Source of the DNA: Sphagnum compactum
Lineage: Eukaryota; Bryophyta; Sphagnopsida; Sphagnales
Assembly (NCBI GenBank): GCA_965153455.1
Contig: OZ234493.1
Location: 26,464,213-26,528,212, forward strand
Direction: 5' to 3'
Length of the DNA stretch: 64,000 nucleotides
Shown one piece after another: positions 52,194 to 64,000 of this stretch (positions within the stretch are counted from its first letter, which is position 1; every line of letters begins with the position of its first letter). A program made the position numbers and the translations under genes. Under the pieces are notes generated by a model. It saw nothing but the letters and a program-made list of their open reading frames with translations, was not told the DNA's origin and did no database searches.

Positions 52194-53080
52194 CAATTAA
52201 TTATTTAATATTAATTATCTTAAATAGTGATTTAAATGAACTAATTAATTTTAATTAATTAATTACCAGAATAATTAATTTGAAAATTTATCTGAAAACT
52301 AAATTTTTGAATTAAATTTTTGATATTTATTTATTTGGATTGATTATTTGAATTAATTAACAAGTGAGCTAATTATTTAAATTAATTTTTAAATTTCAAA
52401 TAATTAGTTAATTAAAAATTTAGATAATGAATATAAAAAATAATTAATTATCTATATTGATATAATTGGTCATTTATTACATGAAAAACTTAATTTTTAA
52501 ATTAAATTGATTTATAGTTCATATTAATAATTAATTATTCAATTTAAGTAATTAGTTCATAATAATTAAATAAATTTCATAATAATTAATATTAATAATT
52601 TATTAATTTATTAAATAATAATTAATTACTATAAATTATAAATCAATTTGAGTAAAAACCATCAAGGTATATATAGGCGTATCCATATGTACACCCAAAT
52701 TTGATTTTTTATATATTATATATATTTCTCTTAATCTCACATTTAAATTAATTATATGTATCCAAATAATTAGTTTATTAGTGCATTTAGATAATTAATG
52801 ATTTGGTGATTATTGATGAGATAATAATTATTTTAATTGATTGGTTTAATTCATTATTAAGTATTTATTTGATTATTATTTGATGATTAAGCATTTTTCC
52901 TATGCATAATTAGTTTGTTAATTATTTTTAAATTAATTATATGAATTATACATATTTATTTAGATTAGTCATACATTATTTATAATAATTAATGAGTTCA
53001 TAATAATTAAGTGTATTAAGCACAATTAATAATTAATAGTCAAATTATTGAAAGAATATTTTTAAATAAAATATTACATA
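52194..53080. repeat. extreme AT-rich block, aattaatta-type
   Basis: About 0.9 kb is dominated by interspersed aattaatta, ttatttaaatt and ataattaat words with almost no G or C. Long self-complementary stretches are frequent. No coding content is possible over most of it. Confidence 0.75.
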
Positions 53081-53084
53081 TGAA

Positions 53085-54550
53085 TTTGTATCCTTATTAA
53101 GCTATAAGTTGTTGCATAATAGTCACAACATAATTGAACACTAGTAGTTCAATAGTGGTGTACTAATAGCCTTACTAGTTGTATCAATGGGAATCATAGT
53201 GAGAAATTAGTTGCAAATGTATCTCATAATGGGCGGTGAAAATGCAAACATGTGGCATAATCGCATGTAAATACATCGTACACTAATTGTAACATAATTG
53301 TTGCGCTAGTGGCACATTTACAACAATTCTAAAATAGTTGTCACATGCAACTTTTCAAAAAATCAAATATGGTTGACTATGGATGTATGTGAGGTGTATA
53401 TATATTCCCGTATAAAATACCCATTTTCAACTCATTTGCAACTATAATACAAAGTTTAACTAAATTTTTGTCGTGGCAATTTATTCATTAATTCCCCTAT
53501 TTCCAAAAGGATAGTTGTGTAATAGTTGTAATACCCAAGGGATAGTTGCACAATAGTTGTATACAAGTTATTTTTTGAGCTCTAGTTATAGGGTAGTGTG
53601 GTTTTAGTAGATGCAATTTCTCAGAGTGAGAAAAAATGAAACATATGTTTTTATTGCAAAATAAATTCGGTCTTACAAGCTAGCATGTGTATTCCTTTGT
53701 ACTTGGGAATGTAATGATATCATTTCCTCTAACAATCATAAACATTCAAATTCATATTAGTTGCAAGTGGCAAGGATTACACATAATTATTGTTCAAATA
53801 AAACATCCAAGTTTCCTATTAAGCTTCTTAGTTTATATATGATTTGTGCTGATTTTTTCCACTTGCATGAAAAAAGGTATGGTAATCCATCCCCATCATT
53901 ATGGATAGAGCATCCTTACCATTATGGAAACACATGCAAGAGTGTGGTGCAAATCCAAAATGGTGGATGTGTGATAATAGTTTTTGGGCGCACAATGTTA
54001 TTGATTTCATTAAGTGCCCAATGACGTATTGGATGGTGACACATCATTAGGCTATGGTTTTATGTATGATTAAAAACATTTGGACATTGATCATTGAAGA
54101 GTTCTATATCATGTGATTCACCTAAGCAAAGTAATCCATCTTATTATTGGTGTTCATAATGAACGACATTGTTTTCATAATTTTTGTTTGGTTATGTGTG
54201 TTGTGTTGGTTTTGTAGGCATTGGATTTAGTCTTTATAAGGGAATTTGAAGCACAAAAAACCTTTGCAAGAATTATAAACAAGGTATGGACCCTAAAATA
54301 CGTCACAAATTTGGCACTTGAAGTTCGACATGAACACATTGATTATCAACATTATGGTTGTCAACATTTACATTTGAAAACAATAGGGTGAAAGCACAAT
54401 TAGGTGGACTGTTTGGACTATCACAATTGTAATTTTTTTGGATTATAAATGAATTTAAAATGTAAAATCATATCATACCTTAAAATTTTCATTTTTTTCA
54501 TTATCCGTGTCGCAATAGACTTTAGTGAAAATCTTATGGATGAGTTTTAA
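53085..54550. other. spacer with recurring tagttgta-like words
   Basis: From 53100 to 53560 words such as atagttgta, ataattgtt and tagtcaca recur in degenerate form. No gene is recognised. The open frame at 53761-54024 has no domain. Confidence 0.45.
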
Positions 54551-54556
54551 GAAAAA

Positions 54557-54675
54557 AATGGACTCATTGTGGACTTTTGAAATGATGACATTATGTTTGT
54601 CACACACAAAAAATGAAAAATGTGGACTCAAAAAATATGAATGGACTCATTGTGGACTTTTGAAATGATAACATT
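54557..54675. repeat. 36-bp direct repeat, 83 bp apart
   Basis: A block beginning aatggactcattgtggact at 54557 recurs at 54640 with one mismatch over 36 bases. It abuts the inverted repeat copy at 54668-54778. Confidence 0.85.
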
Positions 54676-54778
54676 TATAGTTTGATAATTATTTTAAATG
54701 CAGGAATTGTAGCTAGTGTAAGATGTGGACTCTTCAAAATGTCAACGTGAGTCACCTAACCATGCTTTTACCCAATAT
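54668..54778 (-). repeat. dispersed repeat, inverted copy B
   Basis: It is the reverse complement of 59604-59713, by eye about four fifths identical. Shared words include gtaaaagcatggttaggtg, acattttgaa, gctacaattcctg and tcaaactataaatg. A shorter third relative begins near 54389 (gggtgaaagca...ttaggtgg). Family unknown. Confidence 0.75.
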
Positions 54779-54789
54779 GGTTCATGTCA

Positions 54790-57700
54790 ATGCCCCTAAA
54801 ACAATGGTAACAGATGGTGTGTGAAGGCCAATGTGTTGCACAGACTTGGTTGGACGTATAATTCACAAGTTATATACATGTTATAAGTTAAACATGTGGA
54901 TGTATAGAGTTATTCTATATTGGTGGGACCCAAGGCTAATCTTCTCATGGTGGATAAAAGCCCAAACTTTTATGTAAATAGGTAGATTACCTTAATTAAT
55001 GGTTCATGTGCATATGCAATAAATTTGTAAACATTGTTTTGACATGATAATGTCTAACAACATGGGTGACTAGTTGTTTATTTTACTTGGTCCATGTTAC
55101 CTTAGTGATTTCAAATCAACATTCAATTGTATTCAATCATTACAATAAAAACTATTCATGTAATCATGTTATGCACTATGCAATGGAGTTTGACAACATT
55201 GTGATAATAGCATAAAGTATTAGCTTGAAGTCACCAAATCAACTTGAATCACAACAAAAATGGGGTTATACTAGTTAACATGGCCACTTACAAGTGAAGA
55301 TGACAACCCTAATAATATCATGCATATCAAAAAATCTTGTTAATCACAACTACATTGAAATGACCATGGCAACTTCCTACATGTCAATGTCGTCATGCAA
55401 TTGTAATTGAGAACGACACTAGATGTAAGTCACCACAACATGTGAATGGAAAAGGGCACTCATGTATTAGTGAAGATATCGACAAGTTTGAAGTTAGTGC
55501 AACTACACATCAAAATAAAATGTAAACATTATGGTCACTCCAATGAATAAGATAATGAAACCAATTACCATGATGAAGGGACAATGGCAATGCTTATGTA
55601 CAATATTACCTACATCAGTAGTATGCCATACTACTCCCAAGTCAGGGGGTGACTTGTAAATGGATTATGTCACTAATCGCCAACACTATATCTATTCCAA
55701 AGTCACAACATTAAATTGTTGGTGCAAGGTGGTGTGGTTGAAACCATTGTAGGTGGATAGAATATAACGAAAGAAACAACTATGGTGAAGTTAGCATGAT
55801 CCATTCTTGTCACACATACACATAAACTAGGTTGGCATTTTGATTCAAACAATTTTGGTGACTATTTTTTTGGGATTCAAATTATGATAACATAACTTTT
55901 GGGACCATATCAACAATAATAATTGAAAAATTACTTAGTGAAACTTGTGATTTTTTGAAACAATTGAATGGACTTTAGCTAAAAATGTCATAATCAACTT
56001 TCATTTTTTCATTAAAACCATAAAATGTTACTATTAGTGAATTTTGTCCCAATTCACTAAAAACATATATAGTGGATTTGGGTTGTGGAAAACCCAAGAT
56101 TTCTTTTTGTGTTCTAACCTCCAAAATGTGTGGAGTTAAGGAATGTTCCTTTAGTTGCATTTCGTTACAACTTAAAAATTTCATCAAGTGCTTATCCCCA
56201 ATACCATTTAACAAGCCTAGAGGCATGTTGAATAGGTTATGCACTTGTTAATTCCTATTCATGTGTTGTTCAAGCATCTTATTTTGTTGGTTAAGAGCAA
56301 ATATTAAAGAATGTGGCATTTGTCTATAATGAAAAATGAACACATGTTCTTGGTTGATGTCTTTGTCACTTATATATAATGTACAATGGTCAACCAAAGG
56401 CAAGGGCTATGAGCCCTGCCACACATGTAAACTTCCATGGTGAACATCAAAGGTCACATTTGGTACGATAAATGGTCTAGCATGAGACAAGGTTAATAAC
56501 CAATTTAAACCATTATGTTTGTTTTACTGAACTCCCAAATTTTCCATATACAATAATTAGATTTTAGTAAGGTTAGGTTGCATATTTAGGTTGGCATTGT
56601 TATGAATATTTATGGATTTAATCACTAAGATTGTTCCATGTGGATTGTTGTATGGCCAATAAAACCAAAATGATTGTTTTTGTTGTGTTCACAATGAGGC
56701 ATCACACTGTTTGGCATTATGAGGCTAAGTGCATGTGTGTGAAGGTGCTTTTTAGTTTAATTTCAGGGGTTGTGAGTTGTAACATGTAGAATAAAACTTG
56801 TTGCCTTGATTAAGATTAAGATTTAAAGTGTACATTGTATGTGGATTTAATGACAATATTACATATCATGTTGTTTCATAACATGGTTTAAAGAAAGACA
56901 ATGTTGACAACAAGTTCATTTAAGATTCAACTTTAGTTTTAAATTTTCAAAAATTGAATATTGATTTTATGAATTTTTTTGGAAAGATGGAAGATGACAA
57001 GCTTGGTCGCAAGGTTTGTTGAAATTTGATATTTTAGATGGGTGGGCAATATTTCCTTCTAAGAATGGAGGTTACATTTCTAGACTTGGATGTGGAATAT
57101 AACTACATGGTCCAAATTCTATAAGGTGCACCAAAATCCTATCATAGTGTCACCATTTTTTGTATTTTGTACTTAGTCCCTTTTTACCATGTAAAGACAC
57201 ATTTATGGATGATTTGATGGAATCTAGAATTGTTTTGGTTTAAAATATGGTACTTATGAAATATTCCACACTTTTTATCTCAATTTTTACGGGGATAAAA
57301 ATATAAGGAAAAACATTTATAGTAAAGACTACATCCTTTTCATCTTGGGTGGACACCTTAAAGGATTTTCACCTTACAACAAATTTGTCCACATACACTA
57401 GGTGATTTTGTTGGATTTTGAGTGAATTCACTAGTCCACAAAATAGGGACTAATGAACTACATCCACAGTTTGTAGTAATATATAAATGAAAAAAAAACC
57501 CCACTTTTAATCCTTGGTAGCAATTTAAATTCATACTTCCACATTTGGAACACGAAGTATTTTCCAAACATATGAAAGTTGGACATAATAAATTATTGTT
57601 TATATAAAACTCTTGGTTGTGGATCAACACATCGATGTATAAAGTTTGTGATGATTCTTAAAAAAAAGTAACAATGTTTAGGGGTTATAATATCAAACTT

Positions 57701-59595
57701 AATTCAATTTCAACAATTGTTCCCAAGATTGAACATAATCATCCAGAAGGGGTTTAGGTGATATGGTTTGAATGGATCCACTTGATACCAATTCATCAAT
57801 GATGCACCTCTAGGTTTGTCAAGTGGTATTGAGGGTAAAAAAAAAATCAATTATTGGTTTTAAATTAGAATGCAAATTTAGGGTGCATTCTTTAGTTCCC
57901 AAAACAAAGAGGGCGGATGGGAACTTCAATATGAACTTAGAAAAAAAATCACAAATCTGAATTCAAGTGAAATCAATCTACGCAAACCAAATAAGGCAAA
58001 TAATGCAAATTGGAGCCAAAATGGTGTACGTCCAAGCCATAAGCAATTCACATTTAGACAACACACCATAATTTGGACTTGGGAGTAATCACCACTTTCC
58101 CTCTTCTAGTATATTCTATGATTAGCGGCAAGAATTGCTTAAGTGGCAAAAATTCCATGATTTCCATTTTGGGAGTCCCAAAAATTTCTAACTTTGCAAG
58201 TTCATAATTCTACATACAAATTTTGATCAAGAAAATTACAAAAGTAAAGTTGTAACCCTTGAAAAAACCTTTTCAATGCCATATTTCATGCTTCATTCAT
58301 GGTCATTTGATACTTATTTATTAGGTTCTACTAGTTTTAATAGGTTTAATATTCAAATGGAGAATTCAAGCTCACTTTTAATATCTAATTTTTAAGGATT
58401 TTTCAAAAAAATTAAAAGGACCTGATTTGAACAAAATTTGATCCCTCAATGTTATTTTAAAAATTTGGGAAACCTACATGATTGCAACTTCTAAATATGG
58501 GAATCCACTTAGGAGTGTTAGAACTCACTTTTAGGTTGCATTCTTTCTCACATTGGTGGGAGTATGCTTAAGTCCAAAAACATTTTCCTAGTTCACTCAC
58601 CTTGTCATGCTTCAACATTGGTTACGCGTTCAAAGCTAATGTCATGGTAATTTATGTCATAAGTCTTTGATGAAAACCTTGGATGTCGTTATTTCTACTA
58701 ATAACCCATTTGCATTGGACCCATTAAAATAAGATGTACAAGTTTGGAATTGGGATATGGGGGGCATATAAAATGATAAAATGTAAAGTTTTTTTGAAAT
58801 TTCCAAGCCCAAAAATGATGATACACCTTGCACCATGTACATTTGGTTGGCTTGCACAATTCGTCAAAGAATTCAATAATGTTTTCATAGAATAATAGTA
58901 ATTTGTTCATGTATAAGTAAGAAGAGGGTACAATAGATAACAAAACCTTTAATTATCATGAATTATCAAAGGTCTTCCACATTGGAATAAACATTTTACA
59001 TTGTTGAAAAAATTGATTGTGGATTTTGCGTGGTGACAATTTGTAAAATTATTGTCACCATGATAATGTAGAAGGATTTGAAGAAGGAATCTAAATGGCA
59101 CATGAAATGTGAAGTCTAAAAAAAGTCAAAAAGCGGTTCAACTTTCACATTCGCCATCCTACATTGTCAAATAAGGCCAAGAAGTTACGTGTTGGACTTG
59201 TGCACGGACATGTGCATGAAGAAGGAATGGCGCAATAAGGCAATGCATCTACACAAAATCCACACTTCAAGTGCTCAATGATGTGAACATCGTGGTGAAC
59301 TCAAGTCATAACATTGACCATTGCTACAATTTGTGTCTAGAACTATTGGCCAACAACCAACATTAATGGTGGTCAAGGCAAAGAATGACATGGAGGAAGT
59401 TATGTGCTCAAACCAAGAGCAAAGCCAAAAATGAAGCCTTATTAAACAACATCAATAACAAAGGTCAAGATGGTAGCATGGTTATTTTTCAAGATCAATT
59501 TGTCCATGAGTTGGAAAAATTGATCGTGAATATGGTAATTCAAATAGTGGTTCAAAGATTTGAAGTAAATACATTAAGCTTCACCATTGTATTTT
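54790..59595. other. AT-rich spacer, no gene recognised
   Basis: No domain-bearing frame, RNA gene or bounded repeat is supported. Frames of 80-90 codons (for example 55975-56244 and 57358-57630, minus strand) have no recognisable motif or splice context. Confidence 0.5.
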
Positions 59596-59603
59596 CTTTT
59601 GTA

Positions 59604-59713
59604 AATTTGGGTAAAAGCATGGTTAGGTGGCTCATTTTCAACATTTTGAAAACTCTACATTTTACATTGGCTACAATTCCTGTAGTTATAATAATTGATC
59701 AAACTATAAATGA
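59604..59713 (+). repeat. dispersed repeat, copy A
   Basis: This is the plus-strand counterpart of 54668-54778. It lies within a 114-codon open frame (59385-59729) that is otherwise featureless. The repeat accounts for the second half of that frame, which therefore should not be read as a gene. Confidence 0.75.
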
Positions 59714-59729
59714 TATAATTATCCCTTAG

Positions 59730-61680
59730 GTTTTTTTCATAAGTATTAATAAATCATTTTCTATATATCATTAGACATGTGATTTGTTCAAAAATTCATG
59801 TGAAAATTTGAATATTTCAATCTGAAACGAATATAAACAATAAAAAAATGATAAAAATCATGGCATTTCAAAAACAATTAATCAAAAAAAAATTCTATCA
59901 GGAAAATTTCAATGCGTCTTACTATTAAATTCATCATTTAATGGTGGGTTTTTTTTTTAAATTTATTTTGATATTACTATGATATTTTTTTGAGTTCACA
60001 TTTTTTCATTTAATCTACATGAAAAATGTAATTTCATGATTTTAAAACGACATTATGAGTTTATTTCCTTTAGATTTCATTCATATTTTGAAATATGATT
60101 CCCATTAAAGTCTATTGCAACTTGGATAATTCAAATTTTGATAATATTAATGTTGAAATTTTACATTTTAAATTCATATGTAATCTAGAAAAATTAAGAC
60201 AATGATAGTTCAAATAGTCCTCTCAAATGGGTGCAAGCAAGATAAAGTGAACAACTTGATTACTTTGTCAAAACTGGAATGAATAGATTTGAAATAACAA
60301 CAAAACCCATTATAAAATTGTGGAACATTGAACGTTTTCATTTCAATGACTAGATATGATATAAGTTTACCTTAATGTGCGTTGATTCTCATATTTCAAA
60401 CTATAAAAATAGGTTTTAAATAGGTTTTTCAAAATACAAGTAGCTTTTGACATCTGTTTTTTATTGTGGGCTTTTGGTTTCAAGTAGGTGTCAATTAGGC
60501 TTTTACAGAAATGAAATATATATATTTTTGATGACTTGCTAAAACATATGTTGATATTCATTTCCTAACTTATTAAATATCAATTTCATTAATGTTTCTA
60601 ACCAAAAATTAAGTTTGAACACATATTTTTCAGTCGGTTTCAAATGTATTTTCTATCTACTTTTAAAATTCATTTTCTTTTAATTTTCTTAGAATTAGAT
60701 TGTTATAAACTTAATAGAGCCAACTAATGCTACTTAATACCTACTTTCACCTAATTTGATGCTACTTTATGGTAGTTATATGAAAGGCATAAGTTTAAAG
60801 TGTAGACATCTACCTTTTTGGTATACTTTATCTTGCTTTGACCCATATGTGCTTTCACCGATTTACATTAATTGATTCCACTAACATCACCCATGATGAA
60901 AAAACCTTGATCATGGTTCACATCATATTATTTGTCCAATCCATTGGAAATAAATTTAGATATAATCACACATTTAAATTCACATGCCTTGTAATCATGA
61001 GGAGGAGATGAGGGATTTAATCCCCAAGAGGTGAAGTCGTGTGTCAAACGTGTCTTCCCTAATGATTTACATTGCCCAAGATTACACCGACTAGTGTATT
61101 TATACCCCAAACATAGGGAATGTTTGACTTATATGGCCAACTAAAAAAAGGGATCCAAATCCATCTTTAAGATTTAGTCACTAAAGTGAATGTAATACAT
61201 GCATTTTTTTGTGTGTTTTATTTGCACAACTTTGTTAGTTGCAAAGTGTCAAGTGTTGATCTAATAACAAACAACATGGAGACAAATTCTTTAATGGTCT
61301 GAGTAGTTAGAATTTTGGGATGTTAAAACAAAAAAATCTTTTATCTAGGCAATCTTTGATCATTCAATTTCACGAAGTAAACAAGAGTAATGTTTAGTGC
61401 AAATTGAACCCAAGTTGGAGCCAAGATTCATCAAATTCATGGATTCATCACAACCCATACCCTTATAAAATGCATTTTTCCATTACATAGTATATTTTGT
61501 AATTATCTATGGGTCTTGCATTGAAACAATGTCTTTAAACTTTGAAATGTTATCATATTCTAAACACACCACTTTGAACATAGGAGCCCAATTTTTTATG
61601 GCCCTTGTCAAGATATTTTCAATTTCATGTTAAACTTTTAATTTGAACATGATTTGACCAAGTTCTAATAATGTTATTGA
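59730..61680. other. AT-rich spacer, no gene recognised
   Basis: Nothing with a recognisable domain or boundary is seen. A short ggggattaaatcccc-like palindrome at about 61012-61024 is the only local structure noted. Confidence 0.5.
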
Positions 61681-61683
61681 ATT

Positions 61684-61706
61684 GGGGGGGGGGGGGGGGG
61701 GGGGGG
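61684..61706. repeat. 23-base G homopolymer
   Basis: This is an uninterrupted G run, exceptional in such AT-rich DNA. It has no flanking gene. Length may be uncertain because such runs are error-prone in sequencing. Confidence 0.95.
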
Positions 61707-62331
61707 TATACCAATATGTTGTAGCCCAAAATGACATTATGATTAATTATTTAAGAAAAAACACTCATCATCAAAAATCATTTTGAATCTTTTGGACTTT
61801 TACGAAATTTTAATTACCAACTTATAATGCATGTTAAGATTTTTGAAGTAATGCATGCCTTTGATTTTTGCATACTTCTCCTTTGGTTTGGGTGAATGTT
61901 TCATTCTTTGATCCATATCATGCTTCAAATTTGCTCTTAGCTCAATTATCTTCTCTTACCTTAGTTGTGATTGCCAGTCCAAGGCTAGGGTCACAAATTG
62001 AATACTTGGATAGCAACTTGCATTTTGAGAGAAAAAACCAAAGCAAGGATTTCAAAGAACCTTCCCATGTAGTTTTTCATTTTAGAAGGACATATAAACT
62101 AATGTGTAGAAGGTTCTATTTAGAAGTAAGGTGTTAATGGACAAAGTATACACTTCTAGAAAAACATGTACACAAAAATCTCATTATTCATATGCATGCA
62201 TGTTCAAATTAGACACAATGTATAGATTCAATTTCAAAAGGCAACAAGACAACTTTATGACTATTATTGCAAATGAACAAGAATACAAAAGATTCAAACT
62301 CACCTCCTTATATAGACTAGGTGGTTCTTCC

Positions 62332-62455
62332 TAATAATTAAAGTAATTCCTTAACACTAATTCAAATATGGAGCACTAACTAATAACTAAAGTAGTTATC
62401 TAATACCAATTCAAATATGAAACATTAACTAGTAACTAAAGTAGTTACCTAATGA
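62332..62455. repeat. 49-bp tandem repeat, about 2.5 copies
   Basis: Units start at about 62332, 62381 and 62430, each beginning taataa(t/c)taaagtagtta-like text followed by ccaattcaaatatgga. The third unit is partial. Confidence 0.8.
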
Positions 62456-62499
62456 AGTAGAAACTAATATATTAATTAATAATTTTTATTTAAAATTTA

Positions 62500-63030
62500 T
62501 CAAATTTTGATTTAATACATATAAAGGTCATATCTGTACTTAATACATGGTAACATTTAACCTTGGGGGGGACACTTAATGTAAAGTTTGGGATTTATGT
62601 GTGTCAAACGACCATTTTTAAAGGGGGGATTAAATAATTGTCCAACCTATTTTTTATCACCTTATTATTATCACATATTAAAACCACCCTATATGAATTA
62701 TAATCCATTATTTCCGATTATTGCATACCCTATGTTATAATTAAATTGATTATTTGAATTAAATATACTCTATTTTTTATTTAGTTAACTTATAAAGTTT
62801 ACCCAACAACCAATATATTGCACCCTATATTTTTACTCACTTATTTTTTAAATGTTTTTTTACTAATGTCCCCCTTGGGCATTTAACTTAACACCATAAT
62901 TGCAAATTTTGATTTAACACTTAAAAGCTTGAATTTTCTACTTAACATTTGATTAATTAAATAATTACAAATTTTGATTTAACACTTAAAAAGGTCAAAT
63001 TTGTACTTAACATCTTAATAAATAATTACA
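62500..63030. repeat. about 62-bp tandem repeat interrupted by MITE copy 2
   Basis: Units starting caaattttgatttaacactt begin at about 62500, 62903 and 62969 and run through gtacttaacat. The first is separated from the others by the element at 62565-62874. The array therefore predates that insertion. Confidence 0.65.
62565..62874 (-). mobile_element. MITE copy 2 (about 310 bp) with TIRs
   Basis: Its termini read inward are gggggggacacttaatg and gggggacattagtaaaaaaa, an imperfect terminal inverted repeat. It is flanked by CTT on both sides, a possible 3-bp target duplication. The whole element is the reverse complement of 37753-38070. A short TIR element with a 3-bp duplication would fit a PIF/Harbinger-like MITE, but the superfamily is inference. 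No coding capacity. Confidence 0.75.
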
Positions 63031-64000
63031 AAATTGAACATAACATTTTAAAAAATAAAAATTGTATTTGATATACATTAACATTTTATTAATAATTAAA
63101 TATTAAAAATTATAAAAACTTAATTTATGCTAAATACATGTTCATAATTACAAATGATCATTTATAAAAATTAAATCAATGGTTACTACAAGGTTAAAAT
63201 AATGAATTCTTCCCCTTTGGTCCACCTATATGTGTGAAGAAAGAAAAATGTTGTGTAAAACATATGGGATTAAAGTGAGGTTTGGAAACATTAATAAGGT
63301 TTCCTAAGTTCAAGTTTTATTCTTTTTACAATTAGTCACATTGATTAGCCCATCACCCAAAATAACTCTAACAATGGAGTTTCTTAAATCATCATGTTTT
63401 ATTACTAGTTGAAAAAAATCATTATTAATTTAAGTAATTCATTATAATAATAAAATTTTAAAAATGTTTTTGATTTAAATACTTTAGATTATTGTACCCT
63501 GGGTTATTAATGTTATTATATCTTAAGTTATTTTAAAGTTAGTTTGCTTTATGTTATTTTTGACTTTTTTGATTATTCTAGGCTATTTTATCTTAAGTTA
63601 TTATAAAATATTATTAACTACTTTAAACCAATCTAGTTATTTTAGGTTATTCCACCCCCCGAGCCATTTTAAGCTATCTGCTTTAGGTTTAAGAAAATAT
63701 TAAAAATTATTTCAACTTTGACAATTTTAGTTTATTTTCAGATATTATGAGCTATTACACCTTAGTTTATTTTTCCACCTTTTTTTCCATATTTTTTCAA
63801 ATTAAATATATGAGAATTTATTTTTGAAGTCTTTTCAAAGGTTTACGCATGAACAATAAATAAATATACAAAATTTTAGACAATTTGAAGGAAAACACAT
63901 TTGAATTCCATTTTTTAATAGCAACTCACAAAATATTTCTTCTTGAGAAAATTTGATTTGACAAGTTGCAACTTTTGTTTATGCAAAACAGTTTATGGTT
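63031..64000. other. AT-rich spacer with ttattttaggtta words
   Basis: Between about 63480 and 63770 words of the type gttattttaggttatt and tcttaagttatt recur in degenerate form, the trace of an old tandem array. No gene is recognised up to the window end. Confidence 0.5.

Noticed and set aside
59385-59729. 114-codon plus-strand open frame
   Set aside because: Half of it is the dispersed repeat also found inverted at 54.7 kb, and the rest has no recognisable motif.
60990-61120. ggattaaatcc as a second box B
   Set aside because: Two mismatches to the consensus and no box A at the right spacing. It is a simple palindrome.
1-64000. CRISPR arrays, operons, bacterial or viral gene clusters
   Set aside because: No regularly spaced identical repeats and no run of intronless genes. 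The window is ordinary plant nuclear DNA.

Overview
This window is nuclear DNA of a land plant. The evidence is spliced genes with GT-AG introns encoding two plant-type proteins, long AT-rich gene-poor spacers full of decayed transposons, and a plant-type Ty3/gypsy remnant. Two genes in 64 kb, old degenerate repeats and fairly short introns suggest a large genome such as a fern or gymnosperm. I cannot fix the species from the sequence, and the lineage is inference.

Layout. (1) 1-7.1 kb: AT-rich spacer with a decayed coding-like patch (4.0-4.7 kb, minus strand) and a foldback (4.9-5.16 kb). (2) 7.1-10.2 kb: a three-exon double B-box zinc-finger gene of the STO/BBX24-25 type on the plus strand. 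It has a miRNA-like or MITE-like hairpin about 0.65 kb upstream of its start codon and a TIR-bounded MITE candidate inside intron 1. (3) 10.87-15.0 kb: a stop-ridden Ty3/gypsy internal region on the minus strand (gag with CCHC knuckle, protease, reverse transcriptase, RNase H). It breaks off after RNase H and has no recognisable integrase or LTRs. (4) 15-21.7 kb: spacer with a second gag-like, CCHC-containing remnant near 19.5-20.7 kb. (5) 21.7-31.4 kb: a class I trehalose-6-phosphate synthase gene (TPS1 type) on the minus strand, resolved here into 18 coding exons and 1016 residues. One intron uses a GC-AG boundary. (6) 31.5-32.2 kb: microsatellite-rich TPS upstream region. (7) 32.2-64 kb: very AT-rich spacer with a 72-bp near-perfect palindrome (34.8 kb), a gene-like island (35.0-36.0 kb), two inverted copies of a 310-318 bp MITE (37.75 and 62.57 kb), an inverted pair of about 110-bp repeats (54.7 and 59.6 kb), a SINE-like pol III promoter (46.6 kb), several minisatellites and a 23-base G run.

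The two genes converge (BBX plus, TPS minus) but lie about 12.6 kb apart. No functional coupling is implied beyond both belonging to signalling families, light/COP1-HY5 for BBX and sucrose/T6P for TPS1. I found no gene cluster resembling a new biological system. The most informative unusual signals are the GC-AG intron and N-terminal extension of the TPS gene, the tandem COP1-type VP motifs of the BBX protein, the hairpins and the MITE family.
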